Below, piece by piece: positions 54,220-63,308 of a DNA stretch of 64,000 nt. The position numbers were made by a program, and so were the translations under genes. The stretch spans positions 10,242 through 74,241 of the forward strand of contig JAZKHY010000028.1 of assembly GCA_040385105.1 (NCBI GenBank). Direction: 5' to 3'. The notes beneath the pieces are model-generated. The model ran no database searches. It was given only the letters and a program-made list of their open reading frames with translations, and was not told the DNA's origin. Within the stretch, counting starts at the first letter, position 1; every line of letters starts with the position of its first letter. The DNA is from JACMQX01 sp040385105 (lineage in GTDB: Bacteria; Pseudomonadota; Gammaproteobacteria; Burkholderiales; Burkholderiaceae_C).

Positions 54220-55875
54220 ATGGCTACAACAGCTCCGCGCCCGATGACACCCGAAGAACGAAAAGTCATCTTCGCGTCGTCACTCGGTACCGTGTTCGAG
54301 TGGTACGACTTCTATCTGTATGGCTCGCTCGCAGCCATCATTGCCAAGCAGTTCTTCAGCGGCCTGGATGCCGGCTCGGCCTTCATTTTCGCGCTGCTGG
54401 CATTTGCTGCAGGCTTCATCGTCCGCCCCTTCGGTGCCATCTTCTTCGGCCGCCTGGGCGACATGATCGGGCGCAAGTACACGTTCCTGGTCACCATCCT
54501 GATCATGGGCCTGTCCACCTTCATCGTGGGCATCCTGCCGAACTACGCCACCATCGGCGTGGCTGCGCCGGTCATCCTGATTGCGCTGCGGCTGCTGCAG
54601 GGCCTTGCGCTCGGCGGTGAGTACGGCGGTGCAGCCACCTATGTGGCGGAACATTCGCCGCAGGGCAAGCGCGGCGCCTACACGGCCTGGATCCAGACCA
54701 CGGCAACGCTCGGCCTGTTCCTCAGCCTGATCGTCATCCTGGGCACCCGCACCGCCATGGGCGAGACGGCCTTTGCCGACTGGGGCTGGCGCATTCCGTT
54801 CCTGGTCTCGATCTTCCTGCTGGCCATCTCCGTCTGGATCCGCCTGTCGATGAACGAGTCCCCCGCGTTCCAGAAGATGAAGTCCGAAGGCAAGACCTCC
54901 AAGGCGCCGCTGACCGAGTCGTTCGGCCAGTGGAAGAACCTGAAGATCGTGATCCTCGCGCTGATCGGCCTGACCGCCGGCCAGGCCGTGGTCTGGTACT
55001 CGGGCCAGTTCTATGCCCTGTTCTTCATGACGCAGGCCCTCAAGGTGGACAACGCCACGGCCAACATCCTGGTCGCTGCCTCGCTGCTGATCGGCACGCC
55101 GTTCTTCATCGTCTTCGGCGCGCTGTCTGACAAGATCGGCCGCAAGCCCATCATCATGGCCGGCTGCCTGCTGGCCGCGCTGACGTACTTCCCGGTGTTC
55201 GAAGCCCTGACCAAGGCCGCCAACCCGGACCTGCATGCCGCACAGCAGAAGAACAAGGTCGTCGTCACCGCTGACCCGGCTGAATGCTCGTTCCAGTTCA
55301 ACCCGACCGGCACGGTGAAATTCACCAGCTCCTGCGACATCGCCAAGCAGGTGCTTGCCGGCGCATCGGTGAGTTATGAAAATGTGGCGGCACCGGCCGG
55401 TACGCCCGCGACGATCAAGATTGGCCAGACCGCCATCCCCAGCTACTCCAGCAAGGGCCTTGCGGCTGACGATGTGAAGAAGAGGGACGCCGAGTTCAAG
55501 AAGCTCGTGGCGGATGACCTGAAGGCGGCCGGCTACCCGACCAAGGCCGACCCGGCCAAGACCGACAAGCTGATGGTGATCGTCATCCTGACCTACCTCG
55601 TGATCCTGGTGACCATGGTGTACGGCCCGATTGCCGCCATGCTGGTGGAAATGTTCCCGACGCGCATCCGCTACACCTCGATGAGCCTGCCCTACCACAT
55701 TGGCAACGGCTGGTTCGGCGGCCTGCTGCCCACAACGGCCTTTGCCATCGTGGCGCAGACCGGCAACATGTACAACGGCCTGTGGTACCCGATCATCATT
55801 GCGTCCATGACCTTCGTTATCGGCACCTTGTTCATCAAGGAAACGAAAGACGTGGACATCTACGCGAACGACTGA
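54220..55875 (+). CDS. MFS transporter of the metabolite:H+ symporter (MHS) family
   Basis: A 551-residue member of the shikimate, alpha-ketoglutarate and proline/betaine family. The MHS signature GTVFEWYDFYLYGSLAAIIA opens helix 1, followed by FFGRLGDMIGRKYTFLVTIL and LQGLALGGEYGGAATYVAEH. It is about 100 residues longer than usual because of an insert at about residues 330-450 that is probably extracytoplasmic and carries two Cys residues (about 356 and 372, in ECSFQFNPTG and TSSCDIAKQ). The substrate is unknown. It is preceded by AGGAGAC. Confidence 0.92.
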   Translation: MATTAPRPMTPEERKVIFASSLGTVFEWYDFYLYGSLAAIIAKQFFSGLDAGSAFIFALLAFAAGFIVRPFGAIFFGRLGDMIGRKYTFLVTILIMGLSTFIVGILPNYATIGVAAPVILIALRLLQGLALGGEYGGAATYVAEHSPQGKRGAYTAWIQTTATLGLFLSLIVILGTRTAMGETAFADWGWRIPFLVSIFLLAISVWIRLSMNESPAFQKMKSEGKTSKAPLTESFGQWKNLKIVILALIGLTAGQAVVWYSGQFYALFFMTQALKVDNATANILVAASLLIGTPFFIVFGALSDKIGRKPIIMAGCLLAALTYFPVFEALTKAANPDLHAAQQKNKVVVTADPAECSFQFNPTGTVKFTSSCDIAKQVLAGASVSYENVAAPAGTPATIKIGQTAIPSYSSKGLAADDVKKRDAEFKKLVADDLKAAGYPTKADPAKTDKLMVIVILTYLVILVTMVYGPIAAMLVEMFPTRIRYTSMSLPYHIGNGWFGGLLPTTAFAIVAQTGNMYNGLWYPIIIASMTFVIGTLFIKETKDVDIYAND

Positions 55876-55889
55876 TGTGATTCCCTGAA

Positions 55890-55918
55890 GGACCTTTGGC
55901 CCTGCCAAGGGTCCTTTG
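55890..55918 (+). terminator. Hairpin terminator after the MHS transporter
   Basis: GGACCTTTGGC and GCCAAGGGTCC pair along 11 bp with one G-T wobble and a CCT loop, followed by a short TTTGTG. It starts 14 bp after the transporter stop. It probably ends the transporter mRNA or attenuates read-through into the small downstream gene. Confidence 0.65.
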
Positions 55919-55947
55919 TGGAGTATTCATTACAACGGAGACAAGGC

Positions 55948-56097
55948 ATGTGGAAGATCGCAGTGGGGTTCGTGGTGTTTGCCGCCGTGGCCATGTTCGT
56001 CATCATCAAGGGTGGTGACAGCATTGACATGGGCGGCGAGAAGCATGGCGCCGATGCCGTGCATGCACCGGCCACGGCGGCTTCCACGGCCAGATAG
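55948..56097 (+). CDS. Small single-pass membrane protein (49 aa)
   Basis: ATG 55948, preceded by GGAG 7 bp upstream, opens a 49-codon frame. It has one N-terminal membrane helix (WKIAVGFVVFAAVAMFVIIK) and a Gly/His/Ala-rich tail (MGGEKHGADAVHAPA). It lies between the transporter terminator and an unknown gene. The clear ribosome site, a well-formed transmembrane segment and G/C-rich wobble positions support it as real. The function is unknown; an auxiliary subunit of the transporter is one possibility. Confidence 0.7.
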   Translation: MWKIAVGFVVFAAVAMFVIIKGGDSIDMGGEKHGADAVHAPATAASTAR

Positions 56098-56139
56098 CCG
56101 GGTCCGGCAGGTTGCGGGCCCGCGCGGAAACGGGACAAC

Positions 56140-56619
56140 ATGAAATACGCCAAAACCCTCGCGGGCCAGCAGGCGATGAAGGACCGGCAAGGCGTGCTGG
56201 CAGCCCGCCTGCGCCCGGCATTCATCCTGTTCGACGGGCAGCGCACCCTGATGCAGGTGCTCGAAGCCACCCAGGGCATGGGCGTGACGCAGGCTGACCT
56301 CGACGGAATGATCGCGCTCGGGCTGCTGGAGCCGGCGCAGGGCCAAGCCACTCCTGTTGCAGCGCCTCTTGATTCTGCCGGTATTGCCGGCAATGCAGCC
56401 GCCGGCCCCGTGATGTCGGACATGGAGCGCTACCAGCTGATCTACCCGATTGCAGCACGGCTCACGGGCAGCCTCGGCCTGCGCGGCTTCCGTCTCAATC
56501 TGGCGGTCGAGGGTGCCGGCAACTGGTCGCAGCTCGAGGCATTGATGCCGCGAATCCTGGAAGCAGCCGGCCCGGAGCGTGCCATGGCATTGCAGCAGGC
56601 GCTGGACGCCTTGCGCTGA
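56140..56619 (+). CDS. Uncharacterised soluble protein
   Basis: A 159-residue protein with no recognised domain. An N-terminal part (LRPAFILFDGQRTLMQVLEA, then VTQADLDGMIALGLLEP) resembles a winged-helix-like or PilZ-independent helical unit. An Ala/Pro-rich linker (about 65-90) leads to a helical C-terminal part (MERYQLIYPIAARLTGSLGL) ending in an Ala-rich helix. No signal peptide. It starts 42 bp after the small membrane protein gene. Confidence 0.75.
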   Translation: MKYAKTLAGQQAMKDRQGVLAARLRPAFILFDGQRTLMQVLEATQGMGVTQADLDGMIALGLLEPAQGQATPVAAPLDSAGIAGNAAAGPVMSDMERYQLIYPIAARLTGSLGLRGFRLNLAVEGAGNWSQLEALMPRILEAAGPERAMALQQALDALR

Positions 56620-56671
56620 CGCAAGCCGGAAAACTGTCAGCAGGGGTTGCCGACCCCACGCGGGTGAAGGC

Positions 56672-56687
56672 CAAGGGTGAACCCTAG
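56672..56687. promoter_or_regulatory. CAAGGGTGAACCCTAG motif upstream of uvrA
   Basis: AGGGT-GA-ACCCT forms a short dyad 44 bp before the uvrA start. Its reverse complement, CTAGGGTTCACCCTTG, matches the motif upstream of the MHS transporter at 13 of 16 bases. A second dyad, GGGGT-TGCCG-ACCCC, lies at 56643-56657. Confidence 0.35.
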
Positions 56688-56731
56688 AATGTTCTGCCCT
56701 GCCCGACCTTTCCCCACGCTGTACACACACC

Positions 56732-59700
56732 ATGACCCTGATCCGCATCCGCGGTGCCCGCCAGCACAATCTCAAGAACCTTGACCTTGACATTCGCACC
56801 AACGAGCTGACGGTCGTCACCGGCCCCAGCGGCTCGGGCAAGTCCAGCCTGGTGTTCGACACGCTGTATGCCGAAGGTCAGCGGCGTTATGTGGAGACGT
56901 TTTCTGCCTACGCGCGCCAGTTCCTGGACCGGATGGACAAGCCGGCCGTGGACCGGGTGGAGGGCGTGCCACCTGCCATCGCCATTGACCAGACCAACCC
57001 GGTGCGCTCCTCGCGCTCCACCGTCGGCACCATGACGGAGCTGAACGACCACCTGAAGCTGCTCTATGCCCGTGCCGCCCGGTTGTTCGACCGCCAGACC
57101 GCACTGCCCGTCCGTCACGATACGCCGGAGACGATCTATTCGGCATTGCACGCCCGCACGGCGCAGGCAGATCCACGCCTTGCCATCACCTTCCCTGTGG
57201 AACTGCCCGGCGGCACCAGCGCCGGGGAAGTCGAGCAATGGCTGTCCGCCAGCGGGTTCACGCGTGTGCAGGCCGAGCGTGAAGTCGCTACCCCCACCGG
57301 CCCGCGCAAGGTGCTTGATGTCGTGGCCGACCGCTTCCGCCTGCAGGGCACGGAGAAAGCGCGCGTCATCGAAGCCATCGAAGTCGCCCTGAAAAGAGGC
57401 TCGGGCCGCATCGCGGTCTATGAATTGGGGTCAGATTCCGGTTCAGGCCCCGGAGAAAAGCCGGACATCTGGAAATTCTCCACCGGCCTGCACTGCCCCG
57501 AGTCCGACCTCCGCTACCCCGACCCCACACCGTCCCTCTTCTCCTTCAACTCCGCCCACGGCGCGTGCGAAGCCTGCCGTGGTTTCGGCCGCGTCATCGG
57601 CGTCGACTACGGCCTGGTCATCCCCAACGACAAGCTGACGCTGCGCGCCGGCGCCATCAAGACCATCCAGACGCCCGCCTGGTCCGAAGCGCAGGACGAC
57701 CTCATGCGCCATGCCGAGGCGGCGGGCATCCCGCGCGATACGCCCTGGTACAAGCTGACCGAAGACCAGAAGAACTGGGTCATCTACGGCACGCCCAGCT
57801 ACAAGGAAGGCCAGTGGAAGAAGCAGTGGTACGGCATCAAGCGCTTCTTCGGCTACCTGGAGAGCAAGGCCTACAAGATGCACATCCGCGTGCTGCTGTC
57901 CAAGTACCGCAGTTACACGCCGTGCGAAACCTGCGGCGGTGCACGGCTCAAGACCGACGCGCTGATCTGGCGTGTGGGCGGCAAGGAGGATGCCGATGCG
58001 GTGCTTGCGCCTGAAAAGCGCTTCATGCCCAAGGGCGTCACCTGGACGCGCGCGCAACTCGAAGCCCTGCCGGGGCTGAGCCTGCATGACCTGATGATCA
58101 TGCCGATCGACCGCCTGCGCCGCTTCTTCGATGCGCTCACGCCGCAGCTCACGTCGGCCGCCTCGCTGGCCGGCTTTGCGGGGGGCGATGGCGAGACGCA
58201 GGCGCTGAAGCTGCTGTTCGACGAAATCCGCACGCGGCTCAAGTACCTGTGCGACGTCGGCATCGGCTACCTGACGCTGGACCGCCAGAGCCGCACGCTG
58301 TCGGGCGGCGAGGTGCAGCGCATCAACCTCACCACGGCGCTCGGCACCTCGCTGGTCAACACGCTGTTCGTGCTGGACGAGCCCAGCATCGGGCTGCACC
58401 CGCGCGACATGAACCGCATCGTCGAGGCCATGAAGCGCCTGCGCGATGCCGGCAATACGCTGGTGGTGGTGGAGCATGACCCGGCGGTGATGCTGGCTGC
58501 CGACCGCATGATCGACATGGGCCCCGGCCCCGGCGAGAAGGGCGGCGAGATCGTGTTTGACGGCACGCCTGACGAGCTCAAATACGCCGACACGCTGACG
58601 GGTGCCTACCTGGGCGCACGCAAGCAGGTCGGCATGGGCTTCAAGCGCGCAGTGACCGACGCGACACCCCGGCTCATCGTGGAGGGCATCCGCGAACACA
58701 ACCTGAAAGACCTGACGGTGGAATTCCCGTTGCAGCGGCTTGTCTGTGTGACGGGCGTGAGCGGCTCCGGTAAGTCCAGCCTGATCCAGGATGTGCTGGC
58801 GCCGGCGTTGATGCGCCACTTCGGCAAGGCCACAGAGTCGCCGGGCCAGCATGACCGCATGCTCGGCGCCGACCACCTGGGCGATGTGGTGTTTGTGGAC
58901 CAGTCACCCATTGGCAAGACGGCACGCTCCAACCCGGTGAGCTATGTGGGCGCGTGGGACGCCATCCGCGAACTGTTCGCCCAGGCCCCGCTGGCAAAGC
59001 AGCGCAGCTACACCGCATCCAAGTTCAGCTTCAACAGCGGCGACGGGCGCTGCGCCACCTGCGGCGGCTCAGGCTTCGAGCATGTGGAGATGCAGTTCCT
59101 GAGCGACGTGTACCTGCGGTGCCCGGACTGCGACGGCAAGCGCTATCGCCCCGAGATTCTGGAGGTGAAGATCGAGCGGCATGCCATGGGCGAGGTGTTC
59201 CCCAAGGTCATGAACGTGGCCGACGTGCTGGACCTCACCGTGAGCGAGGCGTCCAAGCTGTTCGCCAGTGACCGCGACGTGATCCGCGCGCTGCAGCCCA
59301 TCGTGGACGTGGGCCTTGAGTATGTGAAGCTCGGTCAGCCGGTGCCGACACTCTCGGGCGGCGAGTCGCAGCGGCTCAAGCTCGCGGGCTTCCTGGCCGG
59401 CGCGGCAAAAAATGCTACGGCGAGCCGCCAGGCCACCGCCACGCGCGGCACGCTGTTCCTGTTCGACGAGCCGACCACCGGCCTGCACTTTGACGACATT
59501 GCCAAGCTGATGCGCGCGCTGCGCAAACTGCTCGATGCCGGCAATTCGATGATCGTCATCGAGCACAACCTGGATGTGATCCGCGCTTCCGACTGGCTGA
59601 TCGACCTCGGCCCCGAGGGCGGCGACGCCGGCGGCCTGCTGGTGGCCGAAGGCACGCCCGAAGACGTGCGCGCACACGCCACCTCGCACACCGGCCTGGC

Positions 59701-62650
59701 CTTGCGCGAGTACGACCGCTCGATGGGGCTGGGCGCACATACGGTGGAAGAGCGGCGGCCGCTGGCGGCGGTGGCGCGCGTGCGCCCGAAGACGCCGGAT
59801 GCGATCCAGATCATCAACGCGAAAGAGCACAACCTTAAGTCGCTCAGCGTCAACATACCGCACGGCAAGTTCAGCGTGGTGACGGGCGTTTCGGGCTCGG
59901 GCAAGTCCACGCTCGCCTTTGACATCCTGTTCAACGAAGGGCAGCGCCGCTACCTGGAGTCGCTCAACGCCTATGCGCGCAGCATCGTGCAGCCGGCAGG
60001 GCGGCCCGAAGTGGACGCCGTATATGGCATTCCGCCCACGGTGGCCATCGAGCAGCGCCTGTCGCGTGGCGGGCGCAAGAGTACCGTCGGAACAACGACG
60101 GAGGTCTGGCACTTCCTGCGCCTGCTCTACGTCAAGCTCGGCGTGCAGCACTGCGTGAAGGACGGCGCGGCGGTGAGCCCGCAGACGCCGGACAGCATTG
60201 CAGCGCAATTGCTCAAGCGCTATCGCGGGCAGCACATCGGCCTGCTCGCACCGCTGGTGATCAACCGCAAGGGCGTGTACACCGAGCTGGCCGACTGGGC
60301 CCGTCCGCGCGGCTACACCCATTTGCGGGTAGACGGCCAGTTCCTGCCGACCACCGGGTTTCCGCGCATCGACCGCTTCAAGGAGCACACCATCGAGCTG
60401 CCGGTGGCGGACATCGTGGTCAACCCGGCCAATGAGGCCGCGCTGCGCCAGCACCTGGCAACGGCACTGGAGCATGGCAAGGGTGTCGTGCATGTGCTGG
60501 TGCCGCTGGACGGCCTGCGCGCCGCCATGATGGCTGGCGCGCCGACGGACAGGCTGGGCGAAGTCGTGGTCTTCTCCACCAAGCGGGCCTGCCCGGTGTG
60601 CAGCACCAGCTATGCCGAGCTGGACCCGCGCCTGTTCTCCTACAACAGCAAGCACGGCTGGTGCCCCGACTGTGTGGGCACGGCCGTCAAACTCACGCGC
60701 GAGCAGCGTAAGGCCTTTGACGACACCCTCCGCGACGACGACAACAAGGGTCGCGAGCAGACGTTTGCCGAGCCCGAAGTCGAAGACGTGACCGACGAAG
60801 CCTGCCCCGCCTGCAAGGGCACGCGGCTGAACCTGCAGGCCCGCAACGTCAAGTTTGCGGGCGTCGGCATCACCGACATCGCCAGCCTGTCGGTGCGCGA
60901 TGTACGGTTGTGGGTCGAGACGCTCCAGGCGCTGGGCGGCATGAGCCAGCGCGAGACCGACATCGCGCGCGACCTGATCCCCGAGATCCGCAACCGCCTG
61001 GAGTTCCTGGAGGAGGTTGGTCTGGGCTACCTCACCCTGGATCGCGGCGCGCCCACGCTCTCCGGCGGCGAGGCCCAGCGCATCCGGCTGGCGGCGCAGC
61101 TCGGTTCCAACCTGCAAGGGGTCTGCTATGTGCTGGACGAGCCGACCATCGGCCTGCATGCGCGCGACAACCAGATCCTCCTGGACGCGCTGCACAAGCT
61201 CGGCGACAAGGGAAACACACTGGTGGTGGTGGAGCATGACGAAGACACCATCCGCCGCGCCGACCACATCATCGACATCGGCCCGAGTGCCGGAAAGCGC
61301 GGCGGCCGGCTCGTTGCCGAAGGCTCGGTGGCTGACCTGGAAGCGGAAGCCGATTCCGTTACCGGCCGTTACCTGCTTCACGCCATGCAGCACCCGGTGC
61401 AGCCGCGCCGTGGCATCGAAGCCTTTGAAATGGGGTCAGATTCCAATTACGGTGTGAACCCGAACAGCAGAACCGAACGCCTGAGCAAAGCGGCTTACAA
61501 GAAGGCCAAGGCTGCCCTGCTGGCTGGTGACTTTCCGGCTGAGAGTACGGCGCAGCACTGGCTGACGGTGGAAGGCGCGAACCTGCACAACCTGCAGGAT
61601 GTCACTGTTCACGTGCCGCTCAAGCGCCTGGTGGCGGTGACGGGCGTCAGCGGCTCGGGCAAGTCCACACTGGCGCGGGATGTGCTGCTGACCAATGTGT
61701 ATGCTGCTGTGAGCCAGCGCTCGACCAAGGCAGGCCGCGACGCGGCGTCGGGTGGCAAGCACCCGGCCTGGGTGGGCTGCACCGGCGTCAGCGGCTACGA
61801 CATCATCGACCGCGTGCTGGAAGTGGACCAGACGCCCATCGGCAAGACGCCGCGCTCCTGCCCGGCCACCTACATCGGCTTCTGGGACACCATCCGCAAA
61901 CTGTTCGCTGAAACACTCGAGGCGCGGGCGAGGGGCTATGCGGCCGGGCGATTCAGCTTCAATACCGGCGAGGGCCGCTGCCCCACCTGTGAAGGCCAGG
62001 GCATGCGGACCATCGGCATGAGCTTCCTGCCGGATGTGAAGGTGCCCTGCGAGACCTGCCACGGCGCCCGCTTCGCGCCGGAAACGCTGGCCGTGACCTG
62101 GCGCGGCAAGAGCATCGGCGACGTGCTGCAGATGGAGGTGGACGAGGCCGTGGAGTTTTTTGCCTCCATGCCCAATATCAGCCACCCGCTGCAACTGCTC
62201 AAGGATGTGGGCCTGGGCTACCTCACGCTCGGCCAGCCCTCGCCCACGCTCAGTGGCGGTGAGGCCCAGCGCATCAAGCTGGTGACCGAGCTCAGCAAGG
62301 TGCGCGACGACATCACCCGGCGCGGCCAGAAGGCGCCGCACACGCTGTATGTGCTGGACGAGCCGACGGTGGGCCTGCACATGGCCGATGTGGAAAAGCT
62401 TGTCCGGGTACTGCACCGCCTGGTGGACGGCGGCCACAGCGTGGTGGTCATCGAGCATGACCTGGATGTGATTGCCGAAGCGGACTGGGTCATCGACCTC
62501 GGGCCGGACGGCGGCAGTGCGGGCGGACGCGTGGTGGCGGCGGCCACGCCCGAGCAGGTGGTGAAGGCGAAGACCGCGACAGGAGATGCCCTGGTGTCTG
62601 TGCTGTCGCGAACACAAGGCCCGAAGACGCGCGCTTTGCCGACGCGCTAA
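56732..62650 (+). CDS. uvrA: Double-length UvrA excinuclease ATPase
   Basis: A 1972-residue protein, about twice the ~940 of standard UvrA, consisting of two full UvrA-like copies in tandem (about 1-1000 and 1020-1972). Four Walker A loops are visible (GPSGSGKSS about residue 31, GVSGSGKSS about 675, GVSGSGKST about 1052 and about 1638), and four ABC signatures (LSGGEVQRI, LSGGESQRL, and LSGGEAQRI twice). Zinc-finger CxxC pairs occur around CATCGGSGFEHVEMQF, CPVCSTSY/CPDC and CPTCEGQGMRT/CETC. It recognises DNA damage for UvrBC. Two in-frame segments around GSDS (about 232 and 1567) come from a DNA repeat. It is monocistronic. Confidence 0.93.
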   Translation: MTLIRIRGARQHNLKNLDLDIRTNELTVVTGPSGSGKSSLVFDTLYAEGQRRYVETFSAYARQFLDRMDKPAVDRVEGVPPAIAIDQTNPVRSSRSTVGTMTELNDHLKLLYARAARLFDRQTALPVRHDTPETIYSALHARTAQADPRLAITFPVELPGGTSAGEVEQWLSASGFTRVQAEREVATPTGPRKVLDVVADRFRLQGTEKARVIEAIEVALKRGSGRIAVYELGSDSGSGPGEKPDIWKFSTGLHCPESDLRYPDPTPSLFSFNSAHGACEACRGFGRVIGVDYGLVIPNDKLTLRAGAIKTIQTPAWSEAQDDLMRHAEAAGIPRDTPWYKLTEDQKNWVIYGTPSYKEGQWKKQWYGIKRFFGYLESKAYKMHIRVLLSKYRSYTPCETCGGARLKTDALIWRVGGKEDADAVLAPEKRFMPKGVTWTRAQLEALPGLSLHDLMIMPIDRLRRFFDALTPQLTSAASLAGFAGGDGETQALKLLFDEIRTRLKYLCDVGIGYLTLDRQSRTLSGGEVQRINLTTALGTSLVNTLFVLDEPSIGLHPRDMNRIVEAMKRLRDAGNTLVVVEHDPAVMLAADRMIDMGPGPGEKGGEIVFDGTPDELKYADTLTGAYLGARKQVGMGFKRAVTDATPRLIVEGIREHNLKDLTVEFPLQRLVCVTGVSGSGKSSLIQDVLAPALMRHFGKATESPGQHDRMLGADHLGDVVFVDQSPIGKTARSNPVSYVGAWDAIRELFAQAPLAKQRSYTASKFSFNSGDGRCATCGGSGFEHVEMQFLSDVYLRCPDCDGKRYRPEILEVKIERHAMGEVFPKVMNVADVLDLTVSEASKLFASDRDVIRALQPIVDVGLEYVKLGQPVPTLSGGESQRLKLAGFLAGAAKNATASRQATATRGTLFLFDEPTTGLHFDDIAKLMRALRKLLDAGNSMIVIEHNLDVIRASDWLIDLGPEGGDAGGLLVAEGTPEDVRAHATSHTGLALREYDRSMGLGAHTVEERRPLAAVARVRPKTPDAIQIINAKEHNLKSLSVNIPHGKFSVVTGVSGSGKSTLAFDILFNEGQRRYLESLNAYARSIVQPAGRPEVDAVYGIPPTVAIEQRLSRGGRKSTVGTTTEVWHFLRLLYVKLGVQHCVKDGAAVSPQTPDSIAAQLLKRYRGQHIGLLAPLVINRKGVYTELADWARPRGYTHLRVDGQFLPTTGFPRIDRFKEHTIELPVADIVVNPANEAALRQHLATALEHGKGVVHVLVPLDGLRAAMMAGAPTDRLGEVVVFSTKRACPVCSTSYAELDPRLFSYNSKHGWCPDCVGTAVKLTREQRKAFDDTLRDDDNKGREQTFAEPEVEDVTDEACPACKGTRLNLQARNVKFAGVGITDIASLSVRDVRLWVETLQALGGMSQRETDIARDLIPEIRNRLEFLEEVGLGYLTLDRGAPTLSGGEAQRIRLAAQLGSNLQGVCYVLDEPTIGLHARDNQILLDALHKLGDKGNTLVVVEHDEDTIRRADHIIDIGPSAGKRGGRLVAEGSVADLEAEADSVTGRYLLHAMQHPVQPRRGIEAFEMGSDSNYGVNPNSRTERLSKAAYKKAKAALLAGDFPAESTAQHWLTVEGANLHNLQDVTVHVPLKRLVAVTGVSGSGKSTLARDVLLTNVYAAVSQRSTKAGRDAASGGKHPAWVGCTGVSGYDIIDRVLEVDQTPIGKTPRSCPATYIGFWDTIRKLFAETLEARARGYAAGRFSFNTGEGRCPTCEGQGMRTIGMSFLPDVKVPCETCHGARFAPETLAVTWRGKSIGDVLQMEVDEAVEFFASMPNISHPLQLLKDVGLGYLTLGQPSPTLSGGEAQRIKLVTELSKVRDDITRRGQKAPHTLYVLDEPTVGLHMADVEKLVRVLHRLVDGGHSVVVIEHDLDVIAEADWVIDLGPDGGSAGGRVVAAATPEQVVKAKTATGDALVSVLSRTQGPKTRALPTR
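57426..57439 (+). repeat. TGGGGTCAGATTCC repeat copy 1, inside uvrA
   Basis: TGGGGTCAGATTCC occurs in frame in uvrA, encoding GSDS after YEL, in a region that links the first ATPase part to the WKFSTGLHCPESD segment. It is identical to copy 2 at 61431. Confidence 0.7.
61431..61444 (+). repeat. TGGGGTCAGATTCC repeat copy 2, inside uvrA
   Basis: The same 14 bp recurs in frame in the second UvrA half, encoding GSDS after FEM and continuing AATTACGGTG. It falls in the linker before the last ATPase part. Preceding bases (TGAA) also match copy 1. Confidence 0.7.
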
Positions 62651-62687
62651 TCGTCGCCGGCCTACGCAGTTCAGGGCGTAGCGACGA
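62651..62687 (+). terminator. Nested hairpin directly after uvrA stop
   Basis: CTACGC-AGTTCAGG-GCGTAG (62662-62681) is extended by outer arms TCGTCG (62651-62656) and CGACGA (62682-62687), with a 5-nt bulge on the 5' side. It begins one base after the uvrA stop and lacks a T-run, so it is a likely 3'-end structure, perhaps Rho-dependent. Confidence 0.5.
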
Positions 62688-62754
62688 CTGCGGTGGACAG
62701 ATGCGCTCCGTAGCATTGAGCGCATCCCTTAACCACTTCCGTTGGAGTTTCACC

Positions 62755-63252
62755 ATGAAGAAAACGTTCACCTCCCTGGCGCTTTGCGCTGCTGTCGCTT
62801 CCCTGCTCGCCGCGTGCGGTGGCGGCGGCTCGGATTCTCCCGACCCGAGCAGCCGCACCTCGGCGGTGGCCCTGTCCGAGGCTACAGTCCTGACGCTCAA
62901 TGGCGCCTACGGCAGCACCGAGACCGGCATTTCCGACGTGAACGAGTTGCAGGACATCGGCGGCGACAAGTGCGACTTCTCCTTCAACAACGTGGTGAAA
63001 ACGGGTGACACATCCACCGTCATCAGCGGCAACGTGACCTACAACGAGAATGCCACCACGCTGGCCCTCACCACGTTCACGATCAATGGCGCTGGCTACT
63101 CCATGGGTTCCAACGGCGACAACACCACCGTTGACCGCACGAGCAACCGCGTCACTTTCAATGGCAAGCTTTTCACAGCTATCGCAGGCAGTGACACCTT
63201 CAAGGTTACCGGCTACCTGCCGATGAAGGGCAACCGCCCGAACGGCTGCTGA
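62755..63252 (+). CDS. Small lipoprotein of unknown function
   Basis: A 165-residue predicted lipoprotein. The signal peptide MKKTFTSLALCAAVASLLAA is followed by the lipid-attachment Cys21 and GGGGSDSPD. The mature part is Thr/Asn/Ser-rich and beta-like (TLNGAYGSTETGISDVNELQ, then NVTYNENATTLALTTFTING) and ends GNRPNGC with two further Cys residues in the mature part that could form a disulphide. No known domain was recognised. It stands alone between uvrA and a terminator. Confidence 0.8.
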   Translation: MKKTFTSLALCAAVASLLAACGGGGSDSPDPSSRTSAVALSEATVLTLNGAYGSTETGISDVNELQDIGGDKCDFSFNNVVKTGDTSTVISGNVTYNENATTLALTTFTINGAGYSMGSNGDNTTVDRTSNRVTFNGKLFTAIAGSDTFKVTGYLPMKGNRPNGC

Positions 63253-63264
63253 TCCACGGCACGA

Positions 63265-63294
63265 TAAAAAAAGCGGGCCCCGGCCCGCTTTTTT
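63265..63294. terminator. Bidirectional rho-independent terminator
   Basis: A run of A, the stem GCGGGCC with GGCCCGC, and a run of T form a symmetric intrinsic terminator between the lipoprotein and the convergent prfC. It serves both directions. Confidence 0.9.
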
Positions 63295-63308
63295 CCGTCC
63301 AGGGTCTT

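Noticed and set aside
54129..54620. Frame beginning in the MHS transporter leader
   Set aside because: It runs into the transporter in another frame, lacks a ribosome site, and its downstream part is a shadow of the transporter.
59069..61393. Long minus-strand open frame of 774 codons
   Set aside because: It is antisense to uvrA and composed of shadow codons; no ribosome site or domain was seen.
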